From the NCBI GenBank assembly GCA_963576475.1, contig OY754968.1, forward strand, positions 14,612,616 to 14,676,615: DNA of 64,000 bases, given 5' to 3'. This DNA is from Molanna angustata (taxonomy: Eukaryota > Arthropoda > Insecta > Trichoptera > Molannidae). The translations under genes and the position numbers were made by a program. How positions within the stretch are numbered: the first letter of the stretch is position 1; each line of letters opens with the position of its first letter. Shown piece by piece: positions 36,010 to 47,761 of this stretch. The notes under the pieces are model-generated. The model did no database searches. It saw only the letters and a program-made list of their open reading frames with translations, and was not told where the DNA came from.

Positions 36010-36358
36010 GAGTTTGCGACATGAGTCCACGAGACAGGCGAATAATTCGCAAAAGCGACGCTATAGAAGTATTGCAATTCATCTCATCTTATCTTCAGCT
36101 CGTGTTGGACAACTGCAGGACAAAGGCATCCCCTCTCCTAATCCACACGTCCCGTTCCTGTGCGATTCCCATCCACTTGAGTCCAACGAATCTTTTGATA
36201 TCGTCCATCCATGCGTTCGGTGGCCGCCCTTGTGGTCTCTTATCGCCTCTCGGTCTCCACTGCAGCAGTTTGTTCGTCTTTCATTCTTACTACGTGTTCT
36301 GCCCATCTCCACTTCTGTATTGCGATTATTACCTTATTATTTTTTGGTAATGAGCGGT
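36010..36358 (-). pseudogene. LINE ORF2 C-terminal fragment
   Basis: The minus strand reads AIQKWRWAEHVVRMKDEQ and, after frameshifts, residues equivalent to RPQGRPPNRWMDDI. This is the W.WAGH..R..D..W block of RTE-like LINEs. Several frames overlap because the copy is decayed, and the GC content is above its flanks. Confidence 0.65.
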
Positions 36359-36479
36359 TTATTTTGAAATTAATATAAATAATTAATATATAAATAGTGT
36401 GTAGATTTGTTCATTATATTTCTTACACATTTTATTTTATTTTTATTTATTTCTTTATCACACCATTTAAATAATCTTC

Positions 36480-36815
36480 ATGAAATATAGATAACTGCTG
36501 CCCAACTAGGTATACCTGTTCTAGGGCTAGCAGTTTACATATTATTATATCTCACAGGAGACATATAGGTTGTACCTATTTGCATTTTTAAAAAGTATCT
36601 AAACAAGATAAACTTAACTATTGCAGACAGATTAAAAAATGGAATTGGAGACATCATGATATGCATATACATATTGTGTATGTAGGTACCTTGTCATTTT
36701 TATTTGTTAATTGCACAAATACTCTGAAATAGTATGTTTTGGGAATACTGAACTGACAGAGCATAGATGTGACTCACCAGTCATATCTTAATTCAGTCGA
36801 GTCTCAGATCAAATT
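36480..36815 (-). repeat. Dispersed repeat R1, copy 1
   Basis: The reverse complement of this stretch matches 60319-60815: 'gatttgatctgagactcgac', 'tctgtcagttcagtattccc', 'gcaaataggtacaacctata', 'ctagccctagaacaggtata' and 'gttgggcagcagttatctat' occur in the same order. It is non-coding. At 60 kb it lies directly downstream of a LINE end, so it may be that LINE's 3' UTR. Confidence 0.75.
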
Positions 36816-38295
36816 ATCGTTATCATTATTTGTTTTTCCTTTTATACCTACGTGCACTTCATAATTACTTTTATTAACATGATGTTTTTTTCTCCTTTCA
36901 TTTTTTTTATCTAAGAGAATAAGAAGCTTCATCATATGTATTCTTTTGATAAACAAACATATTTTTGGTCATGGGTCTTTCATGTACATAAGTTAGGAAT
37001 GACGATTTATATTATTTATAGTAAGTAGGCAGGGGAAGTTTAATAAATTTTGTGGTAGTTTCGCAAAATCAAAATAGATGCATGTTGTTATAGAGATTGG
37101 CAGCGTCATCAAATATTTATAAAATTTGAAGGGGTTTCGCCATAACTAATATTATATCACATAAAACAAAGTCATGTAACAAATTGGCGTTATTATTCAT
37201 GTTACTAGTATATGGCAAAATTCAGCAAGTTGTAAACATCCGAAAAGTTTCGGTCTTATGGAAATTTTCGAAGATATAAAGTTACAAAAATAACTTATCA
37301 CAAACTACCTAACATTATATTATATAAATCGTTTTATAGATAAGGCTAAAAATATTTTCGTGCCGAACGTAAATAAACATCTAAGGGAATTTTTCGATTG
37401 TTTACGAATGAAATAATTATTTTTTTCTCATCGGTCGTTGCATAATTAAGTGACATGACGCTTAAGGTAATCATGGAGCCATAGGTAAATCCATAAACTA
37501 AATAAATGTATCCTTCCAATACATAATAAAAATGCATTTTTTTCTATTAAAATTCCATAAATTGAAAAACAGCAAATAATAATCAAGAAATTAATGTAGG
37601 AAACATTAATTCATAACATAAAGTCATTTTTACGTCGTAGGTATGTTGTCGTAACCATATCGATATGTTTACTTTGGTAAATGTTCAATTTGTTTTCCAA
37701 TATCTTGGTCACACTGACTGTAAAACCACGTAATTTTAAAATGGAGCACTGATTTAGTAAAGTGCACCGAATATCAAAGTGAAGTTGATAGTGATTGAAA
37801 CAGAAAAATGGAACACAGTTAACATATTTATGAAAACAAAGACATAAATGTCACTTATTATATTAAAATCAGTTTAATTATTTTGTTGCATTGTAGATAT
37901 TAATTGGGGCTGCAGGCCTATATTTAGTTTTTGAGATATACGAGTGCATTTAATTTATAACGATATCGACTAAAGACAAAGAATATCAGCGCTGGTAGCA
38001 CGTTCATGTTGTAGACATTAACAGAACAATATTGTAGATTCATTACGATACGTGTTGCACCAACAGCCAACAGCACTGGTTGTATAATCAGTGTGGTATA
38101 ATAATAGTCACAATTTAGAAATACACACACAGGGGACATTCAATATTTAACATGCATAAGAATTATATACCAAACCTGAATAGCTGCATATCAAATAATG
38201 AATTTAAAAATTGTTATGTTTATAACAAAAGATGTTCTGTTTATATAAAAATATTTGAGAGTATTTTTGTGCCTACATTTAAAAACTTGAATGAT
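36816..38295. other. No gene seen
   Basis: AT-rich intron-like DNA. Confidence 0.4.
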
Positions 38296-38479
38296 TGCAA
38301 CATATTAAATGATGCCAAAGTTGCCAAATCAAAGGATGCCAAAACGCAATCGTAGTGCCAACCTTGACGTATGCAATTGATACCTGAACATGGCAGAAGG
38401 CGCACGAAAGCAGAAATAATACAGTTGAAATGAGATCGCTAAGACGAATTTGTAATAGAACGATGCATGATAGGATGAC

Positions 38480-38778
38480 AGCATGACAGAAGAATGTTGA
38501 ATATCTCGCTAAGGGACCACAAAACTATTGAATGTATTAGGAAGAACACAGGAGTAGCTGATGTGGCCAAAAAAATAGCGGAGTTAAAGTGGAGTTGGGC
38601 GGGCCACATATCTCGGATGTCGGACGACCGATGGACAAAAATTGTGATGGACTGGAGGGAAGACCCAGACCAGATGGTCCGACGACATAAAAAAGTGGCA
38701 GGTCTAGAATGGCACAGGATAGACCAGTGGAGGCCTTTGTCCAGTACTGGACTCAAGAAGACGCTGAGTAAGTAAGTA
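38480..38778 (+). pseudogene. Nested LINE-B fragment inside LINE-A
   Basis: The open frame 38494-38775 reads MLNISLRDHKTIECIRK, VADVAKKIAELKWSWAGHIS, RMSDDRWTKIVMDWRED and AGLEWHRIDQWRPL. This is the RTE-like C-terminal W.WAGH..R..D.RWT block. Its end is an (AGTA)n tail (about 38766-38778). It differs from LINE-A in motif and 3' tail. Confidence 0.75.
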
Positions 38779-39004
38779 AACACATTGAGATGGTTTGGCC
38801 ACTGAAAGAATGAATGATTGGGGATCGCTTGTAGAAGAAAATATACAAGGCGAACAGGAATGGAATAAGAAGTCGGGATCACCCAAGAAAAGGATGGCAC
38901 GACCATATTAACGATGTTTTGAAAGGTGGAAATGAAGAAGCGTAAACAACAGACGAACAACTTGTTAATTTTGTCGACGGATAATTCGTGGTGAAACTCC
39001 ATTA

Positions 39005-39200
39005 TACTAGGTATAAATGAAAACACTAATTAGTTTTAGTTTCACTATTTAATTTTAACACTGGCACTGACCGGTATCGATCTGAAGATCATCGTCAGAG
39101 TGCACTCTGACGATGATCTTCAGATCGATACCGGTCAGTGCCAGTGTTAAAATTAAATAGTGAAACTAAAACTAATTAGTGTTTTCATTTATACCTAGTA
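39005..39200. mobile_element. 196-bp perfect palindrome (98-bp arms, no loop) inside LINE-A
   Basis: The arms run from TACTAGGTATAAATG to the centre GAGTG/CACTC at 39102/39103, and I found no mismatch over the 98 pairs. Arm features include 'cactgaccggtatcgatctg' and GATCATCGTCAG. Removing it does not give a clean LINE-A join on the left, where unrelated sequence (about 38955-39004) also intervenes. It may be a very young foldback element, or an inverted-duplication or assembly artefact. Confidence 0.93.
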
Positions 39201-39315
39201 ACAGACGAACATGTATAAGTCGATGTATGAATGTTGACGAGGCGATGATGTATGTAAAGATAGAAAAATGTGGCGTTCGGTTCTCTCTGCCTGTCACGTG
39301 AGGGATATGGTATGT

Positions 39316-40384
39316 ATGTACGTTGAAAACAGGATTGTATAATAAACCCGTTGTTTCTTCAAATTTTTATCGCCTTTTTGTTGTCAACTTTTATTTTTTG
39401 TTTTGCATAAGTACAATTATTGTTTTTTTTATAAATATTTTTGTTATATTGTGTAACTGCTTTATTTTTTGTGTATAATTGTAAAAGGCTTCTTCTGGCC
39501 GTAAATAAAAATAAATAAATAAATAAAATATAAAGTAGAACCACACACAAAATTAATTGAACTTTTTCAACAATTCGTTGTCAAAATATATAAATAATAA
39601 GAGTATCGGCATTGTAGGGTTATTGAAAAGCATCTTGAAAAATCACGTGGGCTTCGAAGAAAACGAAAAAAGTGGGTTTTCGCTTGGTCGGTAGTTGCGA
39701 AACCATTCCGGCACCCCCCGAAACTTGTTTATACATGTGTCGATGGCAATATATTAGTAAAATCGCACTTTTATTTAATTTGTCATCAATTGAACACATT
39801 GCTGAATACTTTTTGAAAAATGTAAATCACATTTCAACTATTGACATTTGATGAAAAGTCAATACGAAAATTGATAAAATTATTCTGGATAATCATTAAA
39901 AATGCTTTGCTCTTAAATTTAAATGATTAATTTCATGAGGGTGACATAAAGTGGATGAAAATATTATACATAAATCAAATACGGAGCAACAATATATTTT
40001 ATTACATTCACGTGAAAGTTTCATGAAAACGAAATTAAATGATGTGGTTTATACTTCGTATATACTTCAAAAGTGGCAACATTTGCATATTTCATGAGAA
40101 AACCGCAGAAAACTCACCGGAGGAAGGGAAAATACATAGAAAATCCAAGGGAACATCTCGAAATAGATTATTAAAACACACAGTATTTGGCGCTGTAAAT
40201 ATACTAACGAATTTCAAACATATTTTAGCGGGAAGATTTCAAATATTACCTGCGATAAGGCTTTAATACAATAACCATCATGCAAATATGTTTTGCTAAT
40301 TAACATTCTGTATAAAAATGCATCTCCTACACAGAGAAACAATTTAACACAATGGATATGAAATTATGGAAAAATAAACACATA
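39316..40384. other. No gene; LINE-like 3' end near 39490-39530
   Basis: 'ggcttcttctggccgtaaat' followed by (aaataaat)n at 39487-39528 looks like a LINE 3' end without coding sequence. The rest is AT-rich and unassigned. Confidence 0.4.
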
Positions 40385-40570
40385 CGTGTTGACAGCAATG
40401 TCAGAATATAAATATCATATAAGACATGCGTACGACCGATCATCACGTATGTTGTGGAAACGCGAGCAGACACTGTACGAACCAAGGGGCTCCTAAGGAC
40501 AACGGAAATGAAGATTCTGAGGTCTGGAAGAACTCTCTGAGATCGTGTTCGCAATGTTGAAATATGAAAA
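40385..40570 (+). pseudogene. LINE ORF2 fragment
   Basis: The plus strand reads YKTCVRPIITYVVETRADTV then RTKGLLRTTEMKILRSGRTL and DRVRNVEI. This is the block just downstream of the reverse transcriptase domain in RTE-like LINEs (Y...RP..TY..E......K..L...EMK.LR). It is isolated, with neither end of the element present. Confidence 0.72.
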
Positions 40571-40700
40571 ATATCGTCGTCTCAGGATGTATTGCTTTTG
40601 AATTACAGACCAGCAGATCTACTTAACGAAGAAAACGAAATATTGATTTAAAAACCAGAATAGCATTTAAAAAATGTAATTAAAAATCTTTTTTTATACA
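40571..40700. other. No feature seen
   Basis: Short AT-rich gap. Confidence 0.3.
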
Positions 40701-40701
40701 G

Positions 40702-40985
40702 ATATGCCATACCATACCATCACGTCATTTCTCTATTTGCAGAGAGAACCGAACACCACCTTCTCTCTCTTGACATACATTCCTCGCATTATTCACGTCC
40801 ATGTATCGTCTGATACAATTTCTTCGGTTATTCTTACTTCTAACGTCTTCATTTTTCAAAATTCTATTTATGTGATTATGCAAGCTTTTCCTTGGCCGAC
40901 CTCTACATTTTGTTGCTCTTTTATCAGTCTTATAATACTTTTTTTGCAGACGGTTATCACTCATTCTTTCTATGCGGCCAAACGG
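40702..40985 (-). pseudogene. LINE-A tail, copy 6
   Basis: The minus strand gives ERMSDNRLQKKYYKTDKRAT, GRPRKSLHNHINRILKNED and NNRRNCIRRYMDVNNARNVC, close to the 9.6-kb copy, in one open frame of about 79 codons. The 3' end lies at about 40705-40735 with a 'ataccataccatcacg' tail. Confidence 0.8.
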
Positions 40986-41960
40986 ACGTTTATACAGATG
41001 TCTTGATTAAAAAACAAAATTTTATCTCAGCAAGGGAGTAATAAGTATTTAGTCGACATGTAAATATTAGACTATACAATTATGTCAAATAATATAAAAT
41101 CAATCAATGAAAAATAGCAGAATTAATATATGAAAAAAGAAGTGAAGGGATTAAATTCGGGAATTGAAGTTAAACAATATTTCGAAAGGACATAGATCAA
41201 TGAAGGTAAATTTGTACTTACCGCCAGCAGTGACAAACCAATATGAAGATAAACAAGTATGTTATTTGCTGCACAGGAACCCAAAACACTACACGAAGAA
41301 ACTATAACTTGACGAAGAAAACTTGTAGAAAATACTTAAAAACGCAGGTAAACTTATAACTGTAGGTGAAGTGCACTGTGTTGTCTCTCGAAGTTAACTC
41401 GCTATACTGTAGATCTATACTGTAGTGATTGTAGGTAGTCTTTTCTTTTGTAACATTTCTTCTCGGCATCATTGGCGGGTTGGCATACATTGTCTATGAT
41501 AAGGATACGGATAAGGAGAGGATTCAAATGGATATCCCTAACAACAAGGGCTAAGAAATACTAAGTAATAGGTAATTAGAATCATATAAATAAATTTTCA
41601 AGTACGTTACAGTGTGTAAGGTACCCACCTCATATTTATCGAACTCGCTTCTCCAACCAATCTTTTTATTAGTAGGTACGAGACAAGAAATTCTTGGATT
41701 CGAGCACTAGTTCAATGGGCGCGTCAGCATTTCGTACCTATGCACATAAAACGTCGCTTACAAAGGAATCACGTATGAAATAATGAATTATATAGTTAGG
41801 GATCAACGTTAATCACCTATTAAATAAAAATTGCCACTAAGATCATACTTTACCTACGAGCTGAGAAGTAGACAATACTTGAAGGGACGATAAATTCATA
41901 AAACATGCTTAACAACGGAAAATGTCGATTCTTTCAATAATTGAGTGATAATATTCCATT
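40986..41960. other. No gene seen
   Basis: AT-rich, nothing recognised. Confidence 0.35.
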
Positions 41961-41965
41961 GATAT

Positions 41966-42222
41966 ATAAGTCGAATATTTTTAATGTTGCATATACGCAA
42001 ACATTGGATTTTTTCCCTGTCGGAAGTCAATGATATTTTTTGACAATTTCAATATCTCAATAGACGAATTTGGAATATTATAGGAGAGCCTGGAACTCAA
42101 GGCATCTACAGGGCTTACGACCTGTCATCGGCTGGTTTACGTGACCTCATGTATAAGGACTGTTGCTTTCATTGTTTACAAAAACCAATTCTTCAATAGA
42201 TGGCGTTACAAAAAGGTTCCTT
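41966..42222 (+). mobile_element. Foldback/MITE family M, copy 3
   Basis: It begins 'tcgaatatttttaatgttgc', related to the 12324-12393 palindrome arm. It carries GGAACTCAAGGCATCTACAG, 'ggcttacgacctgtcatcgg' and 'tggtttacgtga', and ends 'ttcaatagatggcgttacaa', the inverted form of the 12160 block. This copy may show the family's full left-to-right order. Confidence 0.6.
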
Positions 42223-42364
42223 GTTTATTTTTCTTTCTTTGGTGTTGTTCCGGTGGTGATAGGATTAGCAGGCATTCAGCCGTTTCCAGGGGGCGCCCGA
42301 TTGCTTTTTGAAGTTGTTTCTATGTGCAATCTTCGTGGAGGCTCCTTTCCGCTGCTACAGTAAC
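42223..42364. other. GC-richer unassigned patch
   Basis: A reading frame gives VVPVVIGLAGIQPFPGGARL-like residues with no family match. It lies directly before a LINE tail and may be its decayed 5' part. Confidence 0.25.
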
Positions 42365-42570
42365 CTCAAAAAATGGGGCTACTGAGAGGAAGATATGTAC
42401 TTGTGAGTGTGGCACTGTGCAGGACAACTCGCACCTTCTCTCATGCCCCTTGATTGGATGTTACATGTACACATGAAGACACCGTGACAGCTAAGGAAAG
42501 AGGCATCCGGGTGGCCGAGCACTGGAGTTTTCTAATTTGATGGTGTTCCGGACACGGAAAGTAAGTTAGT
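42365..42570 (+). pseudogene. LINE 3' tail
   Basis: It reads CECGTVQDNSHLLSCPLIG and, after a frame change, ERGIRVAEHWSFL and a stop, then 'gtgttccggacacggaaagt'. The same ending (Trp-rich terminus, then GGACACGGAAA) is seen in the 28-kb LINE, so both belong to one family. Only the last 60 or so codons remain. Confidence 0.72.
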
Positions 42571-42643
42571 AAAAAGGTTCCTTCGTTACTTCATAGAGGG
42601 CGATGGTGTTTTTTCAGCTTATTTTCAAACGATCAGTTTCTTA

Positions 42644-43032
42644 TAATAATAATAAACATTTCCTTGCACCCTGCGCAAGTTGCGAGATTATTTCTTTATG
42701 GCAATATATTCCAACTAACCAGCGTTTCCAGTCCTGGAGGGTAAGTCTGGTCCAACCGGCGAAATCAAAACCCTCACGATTATCCATATCATGGATATAA
42801 TTATTATAAGGAGCTCTATAATACCTTTAGATGCCATAGAACTCTATATGATAATTAAATTCATGATATGGGTAATTACGAGGGTTTTGATTTCGCCGAT
42901 TGGACCAGACTTGCCCCCCAGAGAAGCAATATTTGCGTGAGAAATGAATTTAAATAAATTTCTACTCTGCTGGGGAACCCAGGACGCCCGCACAGAAGCT
43001 AAAAGGCTTACCAACTGTGCCACAAGGGTCGT
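42644..43032 (-). mobile_element. SINE-2 copy interrupted by a MITE
   Basis: On the minus strand it starts with a tRNA-like head ('cttgtggcacagttggtaag', then TCCTGGGTTCCCCAGCAGAG). It continues with 'gaaatttatttaaattcatt' and 'acgcaaatattgcttctctg', is interrupted by an inverted-repeat element (42739-42916), then resumes to its GCAGGGTGCAAGGAAATG end and (ATT)n tail. This copy shows both the A-box and B-box regions. Confidence 0.78.
42739..42916. mobile_element. 178-bp MITE nested in SINE-2
   Basis: The termini are GGGTAAGTCTGGTCCAA and TTGGACCAGACTTGCCC, and the arms extend about 70 bp inward ('cggcgaaatcaaaaccctc'). The arms have a few mismatches. It is non-coding. It splits the SINE-2 body at the point where uninterrupted copies read 'tttccagcccagagaagc'. 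Confidence 0.85.
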
Positions 43033-46000
43033 ATTAGATATTGTAGAAAGTAACAGTGTGTTTTAATTTGAAAAAAAAACATTTTTCAAGTGTTTTTTTT
43101 CACAAGAGTTTGAATATTATCTCGTATCAGTACGTAAATTGAAAAAAAACAATATTAAATACCACTGCATTAAAGTAAAAAAAAAACACAATTTTTATAA
43201 TAACAGTGGGTAATATAAAATGATTTGTCACGTCTAATAACACATACAATGTGACCCCAGTAATTACTAACCACTATATTCCTTATTTCGTCCATAAAAA
43301 AACCATAACACAATAAGTCCACGTACAGTGTACGTGAAATACTAGTCCAGTAGTTATTGTAATATGTACAAACGAGTAGAAACTATGGGTTAGATTATTT
43401 TATATATCTAATAGTCCTCTGTAATCGGATAAAATATGATCGAGTGTTGTAGCGGATTTGCAAAGGGCTGGCAATTAGGTAGGGGTTAATCACGGTATAG
43501 TCGCCACTGATTAGATCACAATCTCCAAGGTTCTCCTCCACACACCCTCACCCAGCTAGAACATTTCATAGGACTGGTCGTGACTAATTACACTTCTTTA
43601 CTACAACAATCAAGAAGTGTTTTAGTTAAAGGACCAAACGTATACGGTATAAATATATTATAAAGGTTAGGTAATGACGCACAACACACACATACAATAT
43701 TGTTATTAGCGCTAAATATTGTGGTTTAATTTGATTGTAGTTTATGATAATAATAGAATGTGAATGAATAGATAAATATATACGATTTTATCTAGTACAA
43801 TAAATAAATCACGAATCAGTAATTCGGAACTGGTTTCGAAAAGACTTTTTAAATTATAACGATATGTTTATTATCAGATGCAAAAAGAACATGGTCAGGT
43901 GGAGAATAAGGGTGGAACAGGATGTCTCCTGAGATACAGAATGTCGAGACATGCCAGTGAGGTGCGATGCAGAATACCTGATGACGGTTACTGATAATGC
44001 CGTTGCGGTTTCTGTATTCTGGAGCGGGGTGGCCTAGTGGAGAAAAGCTAGAACCCATAAAGTAAGTAGTCTATGAACAGTTTGATGAATTATCCAGGAA
44101 TTAAAATATATGATGGACACAAGTTTCAAGGAATTTAAAATATGATGAAGAAGTTTGTATCAACTATAGTTAAAATCAAATTCTATTATATTCTTTGTAG
44201 TGGCATCACTGTAATTTGTGATTCTTCTTAAGAAGACTACATATATATGTTCAGTAAATTTTCCCTTATGGCCGTCTTCATCCTATTAATTTCTCCAAGT
44301 TTACAAATTATTTTATGAAACGTGTTTTATGATATTGCTCGATATGCGTACCTTACTGTGAATGTGACGTTAACAGTCGTTTGTTACATTAGTGTGTCGA
44401 TAGTGTGTTGTTGTGAGTCCTTAGTGGTATAGTACCTAACCTCATCCCATGAGAGGCCAAGATCTAGGGTGTGAGAAGTGTTGGAGTATAGGCGAGAGTA
44501 CGTTCCCTACGTCAGCTGTCTCAACTTTAATAAGGCACGCGCCTACCACAAATTCCCCACGACTCGACTATTCGCCGACCTCAGTCGATAATATTACAAT
44601 TATTACTATTTACTTTCCCAGTCCCCTACAAATAAAGAAAGAGAGAGAGACCCTTAAAAATAAATATACGTGGAAAGGTATTGCCAGGTGGACGAAAATT
44701 TTCCTCCGCCGAGGGGGGATATTTGACAATGAATCGAAGTAAACATGTTAATAATTATTATTATGATTTTAACATCTTCGATACTATCTCAATTGCACAA
44801 TATTTTAATGAATCATCTATTGATTCGTTTAAAATAAATCGATTCTATATGGTGCAATCTAAGTAAAATGATCAGAAAAATTATAAAAATAGATATGTAC
44901 AGTAGAAAAATATTTTTTATTGATGAAACGAAATAATAAATAGTACAAATTCGATTTAAAGTTATATTTCATACGCAATTATTGCTGAATTTATTTTATA
45001 TTATATTATTTTAACGTGAATAACAAATTGCTATATTTTGGATGTTGATCGCTTCACAAACACAGACTGAAAATATTGAGGAAAACTGTGTTTCTACGGG
45101 GATATGTTAGGTGTCCTAATAGCTGAGTCAAGAAATATACTTATATTATTAAACTATGGTTTTTACTGTGCTAAAACATATCTATTTGAGAAGAAACATT
45201 CGATAAATTCTCAAATAAGTAAATGGTCAAATTTATATAGGGTATTACTCATTGTATTGTAATATAATAATGAAGAAAAGTGTAAATTTTCGGAAGTAAA
45301 TTTATTTTCAACGAAACACAAGACGACATTGCTTTAAAATATGAATGCAATGTTGTTATTTGAAGACGGGTAAATGACGAATAAATTAACGCCATTTTAT
45401 ACCGAGTTAAAATTATAAGTTGTCCAAGTTGATAATGTTTTATATACCTATATCTGGGTGATGAGCGAGCGATATTGTTACTGCTGCTCCGCCTGTCTAT
45501 TTTGTTTTTGGTCTGAAACTTTTGGGCTGAGAATGTATTTTCATGAAGCCATAACTACAAAGTTTCGCCAAAGTTCCAATATTATTTTCCGGAGTTGGCT
45601 TCCGCGTTACGTACGTATTTAGTACGTCTACAAGAGAGATGGAATGTATCGTACAAGAGAGAGAGAGAGTTCATACCACAGCGATATTATGAAAATTGAG
45701 TTCGCAAAGAAAATAGACTGTAGATATTAAGAAAGAAGAAAATTCGCAAGTTTTGTGAATACGCACGCCGAGTAATTGAACAAATTTTCCAAGATGAGAA
45801 AAATACTTAACACATCATCATATTATATTGTGAGAAAATGTTTTCCAGATAATACTTTGAGATAGATTTCCTGGTGTATGCATCTACATATTATATAAGT
45901 TGGTTTAGAATTGTTGATGTAGGGTTACGTATACCTTTTATCAGATACCGTATTATACAGCCTCAAGTGTTACGTTAAATTAACAGTTGTGTGTGTAACG

Positions 46001-47299
46001 AAAATATTTTTTACACGTAGAAAGCTTCGTACACTGTATGTATAGTCAAGTTCGAAAAATATCGTTTCTCCCCGACGTTTATACCTACTCAAACTACCGG
46101 TAAAGTTCGAATCCGAAATGAGAAATTTGTTTTTATACACGGAGAAAAAATGAACATTTTTCTTTATTTATGCCGCCATAATACTTGCAATATTGCTCGT
46201 TAGCGACTATAAATTTTGAACAGGCTAAAATATTCCCCAGGAAAATAACAACATTGCCGAACCAATATCTATAACAACAACACGCGATTATTTAATATGA
46301 AAATATTACGACAAATCAGACGAACACGATCAAAAAATTGTGTGCGAAAGAAAAAGAAACGTAAAGCAAATGTACGAAATTTAATCTTTGGATAATATCT
46401 ACTTTGAAGTTATTTTACACCATCATTGTTCAGTAGCGGAGGGCGAAGTAAATATTAGAATCACAACTTTATTATATTATATTATGAAATGGAAATTGAC
46501 AACCCTGATTTTGATATAACTAATAAACTTTCATAAACCCGGCAGACATACCAGAGCGTTGAACATACTTTTTTGTGATATCTTTACTTGGCGCAAATTC
46601 ATTATGTAACGGGTGGCCGATGAGTTGAGTATTCCTCTAAATAAATAGGTATCCATTACAACTCATGCAAATTAATTTATGCAAATGTAAATTAAATCCG
46701 GTATTATAATCATTTTTGAATGTAACATAATGATGTGTGAATTAGTTTTTGAGTAGATTCATCAATGTAAAAATTTTACGAGTTTAGGTACATATATTAT
46801 CACTATCACACAATACTAGACAAACATTACTAAACCTCGACGAAATACCAAAAACTAAGACAACACATGGTCAGAAAAATTACGCGTACATAGGTCCTAA
46901 ATTTCCACTCATATTAAGAACCTACTCACATATCAAATCGAAAGCTATAGCAAACAACCAGTTAATTACTACAGGAAGAAAAGAAACTGAAAATTATTTT
47001 ACAATACATAATTGATTTTTTATATTAGCATTAACCTTTTTTACATCAAGCAATATTTCATACTACACTAAAACGTATACTTGCACTTTTGTCTCACTTC
47101 AACCTACCGCTAAACCTTATAAAAATTAACTTACACTATGACGAATAAAAAAATATAGAACTGATTTACATAATGCTACTCTGAAACAGGCATAGCCTAG
47201 TAGAGTAGCCTAATCCACAAATTAATATAAATATATGTACACTTATGACTTAAACATTAATTTTTAACTTAATTATAGTATTATACATTTTATTTACTA
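43033..47299. other. Long stretch without a supported gene
   Basis: A small hairpin CACGTACAGTGTACGTG lies near 43320. GC-richer patches lie at 43900-44040 and 44440-44720; the latter gives a 97-codon frame rich in T, S and P that I do not recognise. GA-repeat microsatellites lie near 44637 and 45656. No cadherin-like exon is seen. Confidence 0.4.
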
Positions 47300-47715
47300 C
47301 TTATATTGGCCTCCTCAACATTCATGCATTGTCTCATAAATTTTCGTCTGTTTTTCGCGCTTCCAACATTTTCGACGTTCAAAATATCGTTCACATGGTC
47401 GTGCCATCCCTTTCTTGGGCGGCCCCGACCTCTCATTCCATTCCTGTCCGTAAATTAATATTTTTTCATCAGACGTTCCTCATTCATATTCCCCATGTGA
47501 TCAAACCATCTCAATATGCTCACTTTCATTCTATTAATGGCATCTTTCTTCATCTTACATTCTTTCCTTATGTCTTCATTACATACCTTATCATACGCCG
47601 TTTTTATAGATTCTTAGCAATCCCATTTTAACTGCATTTGATGTGTTGGGAATGGCAACTTTGACTTCCTTTGATATATTGCGATCATTTATAACTGGTA
47701 TAAGTGTTCCATTCT
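47300..47715 (-). pseudogene. LINE-A tail, copy 7
   Basis: The minus strand carries the family's 'gaatggaatgagaggtcggg' (GRPRK-equivalent), 'agatggtttgatcacatggg' (RWF.H) and IN.R..S.KEVKV-type upstream residues. It is highly decayed and lacks the very 3' end. Confidence 0.65.
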
Positions 47716-47717
47716 GA

Positions 47718-47761
47718 AGATGCTTAATTATTTCAATATTACTTTGAAATAATTAAGCATC
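47718..47761. repeat. Hairpin GATGCTTAATTATTTCAA...TTGAAATAATTAAGCATC
   Basis: Arms of 18 bp with an 8-bp loop abut the upstream end of LINE-A copy 7. Confidence 0.75.

Larger units (their letters stand above)
38300..39315 (+). pseudogene. LINE-A tail, copy 5, interrupted by two later insertions
   Basis: The left part (about 38300-38475) carries the 'ttgaaatgagatcgctaaga' block of LINE-A. The middle part resumes at 38779 with NTLRWFGH-type sequence and GSPKKRMARPY-like residues. The last part (39201-39315) carries RRTCISRCMNVDEAM-like and 'ggcgttcggttctctctgcc' sequence. A second LINE (about 38480-38778) and a 196-bp perfect palindrome (39005-39200) sit within it. The order of insertion is inferred from the interruptions. 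Confidence 0.72.

Noticed and set aside
38439..39026. 195-codon minus-strand open frame
   Set aside because: It is antisense to recognisable LINE coding sequence (LINE-A and LINE-B) on the plus strand.
44449..44742. 97-codon plus-strand frame in a GC-richer patch
   Set aside because: The translation is T/S/P-rich with no recognised motif and no splice context. It could be old transposon DNA.
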